Under the pieces are notes generated by a model. The model searched no databases. It worked only from the letters and a program-made list of their open reading frames with translations, and had not been told where the DNA came from. A DNA stretch of 6,328 nt from a candidate division TA06 bacterium. Lineage in GTDB: Bacteria > Hydrothermota > DG-26 > E44-bin18 > JADFOU01. Both the position numbers and the translations under genes were made by a program. Below are positions 6,103-6,328 of this stretch, piece by piece (the stretch's first letter is position 1; the number at the start of each line of letters is the position of its first letter). Location: contig JADFOU010000122.1 of assembly GCA_022562655.1 (NCBI GenBank), forward strand, positions 1 through 6,328, read 5' to 3'.

Positions 6103-6129
6103 CCCTCTCCCTACTCAGCTGAGATTATA
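6103..6129 (-). promoter_or_regulatory. Promoter -10 and ribosome binding site for the - strand ORF
   Basis: On the - strand, TATAAT (6124-6129) is a perfect -10 box. The -35 position 17 bases away reads TGAATT and is poor. Downstream, AGGGAGAGGG (6103-6112) lies 6-10 bases before the ATG at 6094-6096, a good ribosome binding site. Its quality supports 6096 as a genuine start, whatever protein originally followed it. Confidence 0.55.
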
Positions 6130-6328
6130 TACCTCGGACCACTCCCAATTCAGCCCCGATGCGTGCGAGTCGTGCGACGCCGGGGCTATACGCAGGGAAG
6201 CCTCTTTCCAGCGGCCCGGCCGGGGCATGTGGTCCGGGGTGGCATCCGTCTCCGATAGAGACGACTCGTGGGCTTCCTTGCCCGACCCCGACGTTCATGC
6301 TCCTTCCAGCATGAATTCTTAATATTAT
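6130..6328. other. Right-end region without a supported gene
   Basis: Several frames are open on both strands, as expected in G+C-rich DNA. Examples are a 57-codon - strand frame starting at 6298 and an 85-codon + strand frame ending at 6322, and none shows a recognisable motif. The region carries a 7-base inverted repeat AGCCCCG/CGGGGCT (6152-6158, 6181-6187) enclosing two GTGCGA copies (6163-6168, 6172-6177), and a hairpin at 6294-6315. It may be the upstream regulatory region of the - strand gene. Confidence 0.4.
6294..6315. repeat. Perfect 8-base stem-loop at the right end
   Basis: TTCATGCT (6294-6301) and its exact reverse complement AGCATGAA (6308-6315) enclose a six-base loop CCTTCC. 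The flank to 6328 is A+T-rich. It could be a weak terminator for + strand transcription or simply a structural repeat; there is no clean T-run. Confidence 0.45.

Noticed and set aside
6065..6322. 85-codon + strand frame and a 57-codon - strand frame (6125-6298)
   Set aside because: Several frames are open at once, no ribosome binding site is well spaced, and no motif is recognisable.
1..6328. CRISPR array, tRNA, rRNA, transposase or phage genes
   Set aside because: No regularly spaced repeats, cloverleaf-like segments, conserved rRNA stretches or transposase motifs were seen on either strand.

Overview
The window splits into two parts of different character. Bases 1 to about 5,245 (near 50-55% G+C in the stretches I counted) look like a chromosome segment from a bacterium of the FCB group, the lineages that use type IX secretion. 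It carries, all on the + strand, the 3' part of a secreted protein with a type IX-style C-terminal sorting domain (NYPNPF, VYDVTGR, ASGVYFYSL), a second exported protein built from a fibronectin-like domain plus two copies of a Trp-rich ~100-residue module, an orphan remnant of another sorting domain, and a large exported peptidase of the C25 (gingipain/PorU) family. Two intrinsic terminators and one good promoter separate these units.

Bases from about 5,245 to 6,328 are richer in G+C (65-67% in two counted 60-base lines next to the junction, against 45-55% just before it), and the recognisable genes lie on the - strand. They are a class I c-type cytochrome (CLMCH) and the N-terminal part of CcmH, the cytochrome c maturation thioreductase (LICPVC). 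CcmH is cut off exactly where the C25 peptidase is cut off, tail to tail, so the last ~80 codons of the peptidase ORF are antisense ccmH. The cytochrome ORF is also odd: it has no signal peptide, and its first ~30 residues resemble the start of an acetyl-xylan-esterase/cephalosporin-deacetylase (AXE1) protein. The simplest reading is that the right-hand kilobase is joined from other DNA at about 5,245 and perhaps again near 6,005, either by genome rearrangement or by assembly or amplification chimerism. Sequence alone cannot decide between these.

Functionally, the left part fits a type IX secretion/surface-attachment theme: a substrate carrying the sorting signal, another exported modular protein, and a C25 peptidase of the PorU/gingipain kind. 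The right part fits respiratory electron transport and cytochrome c maturation, possibly Chloroflexota-like, though that assignment is weak. I see no tRNA, rRNA, CRISPR array, transposase or phage gene.
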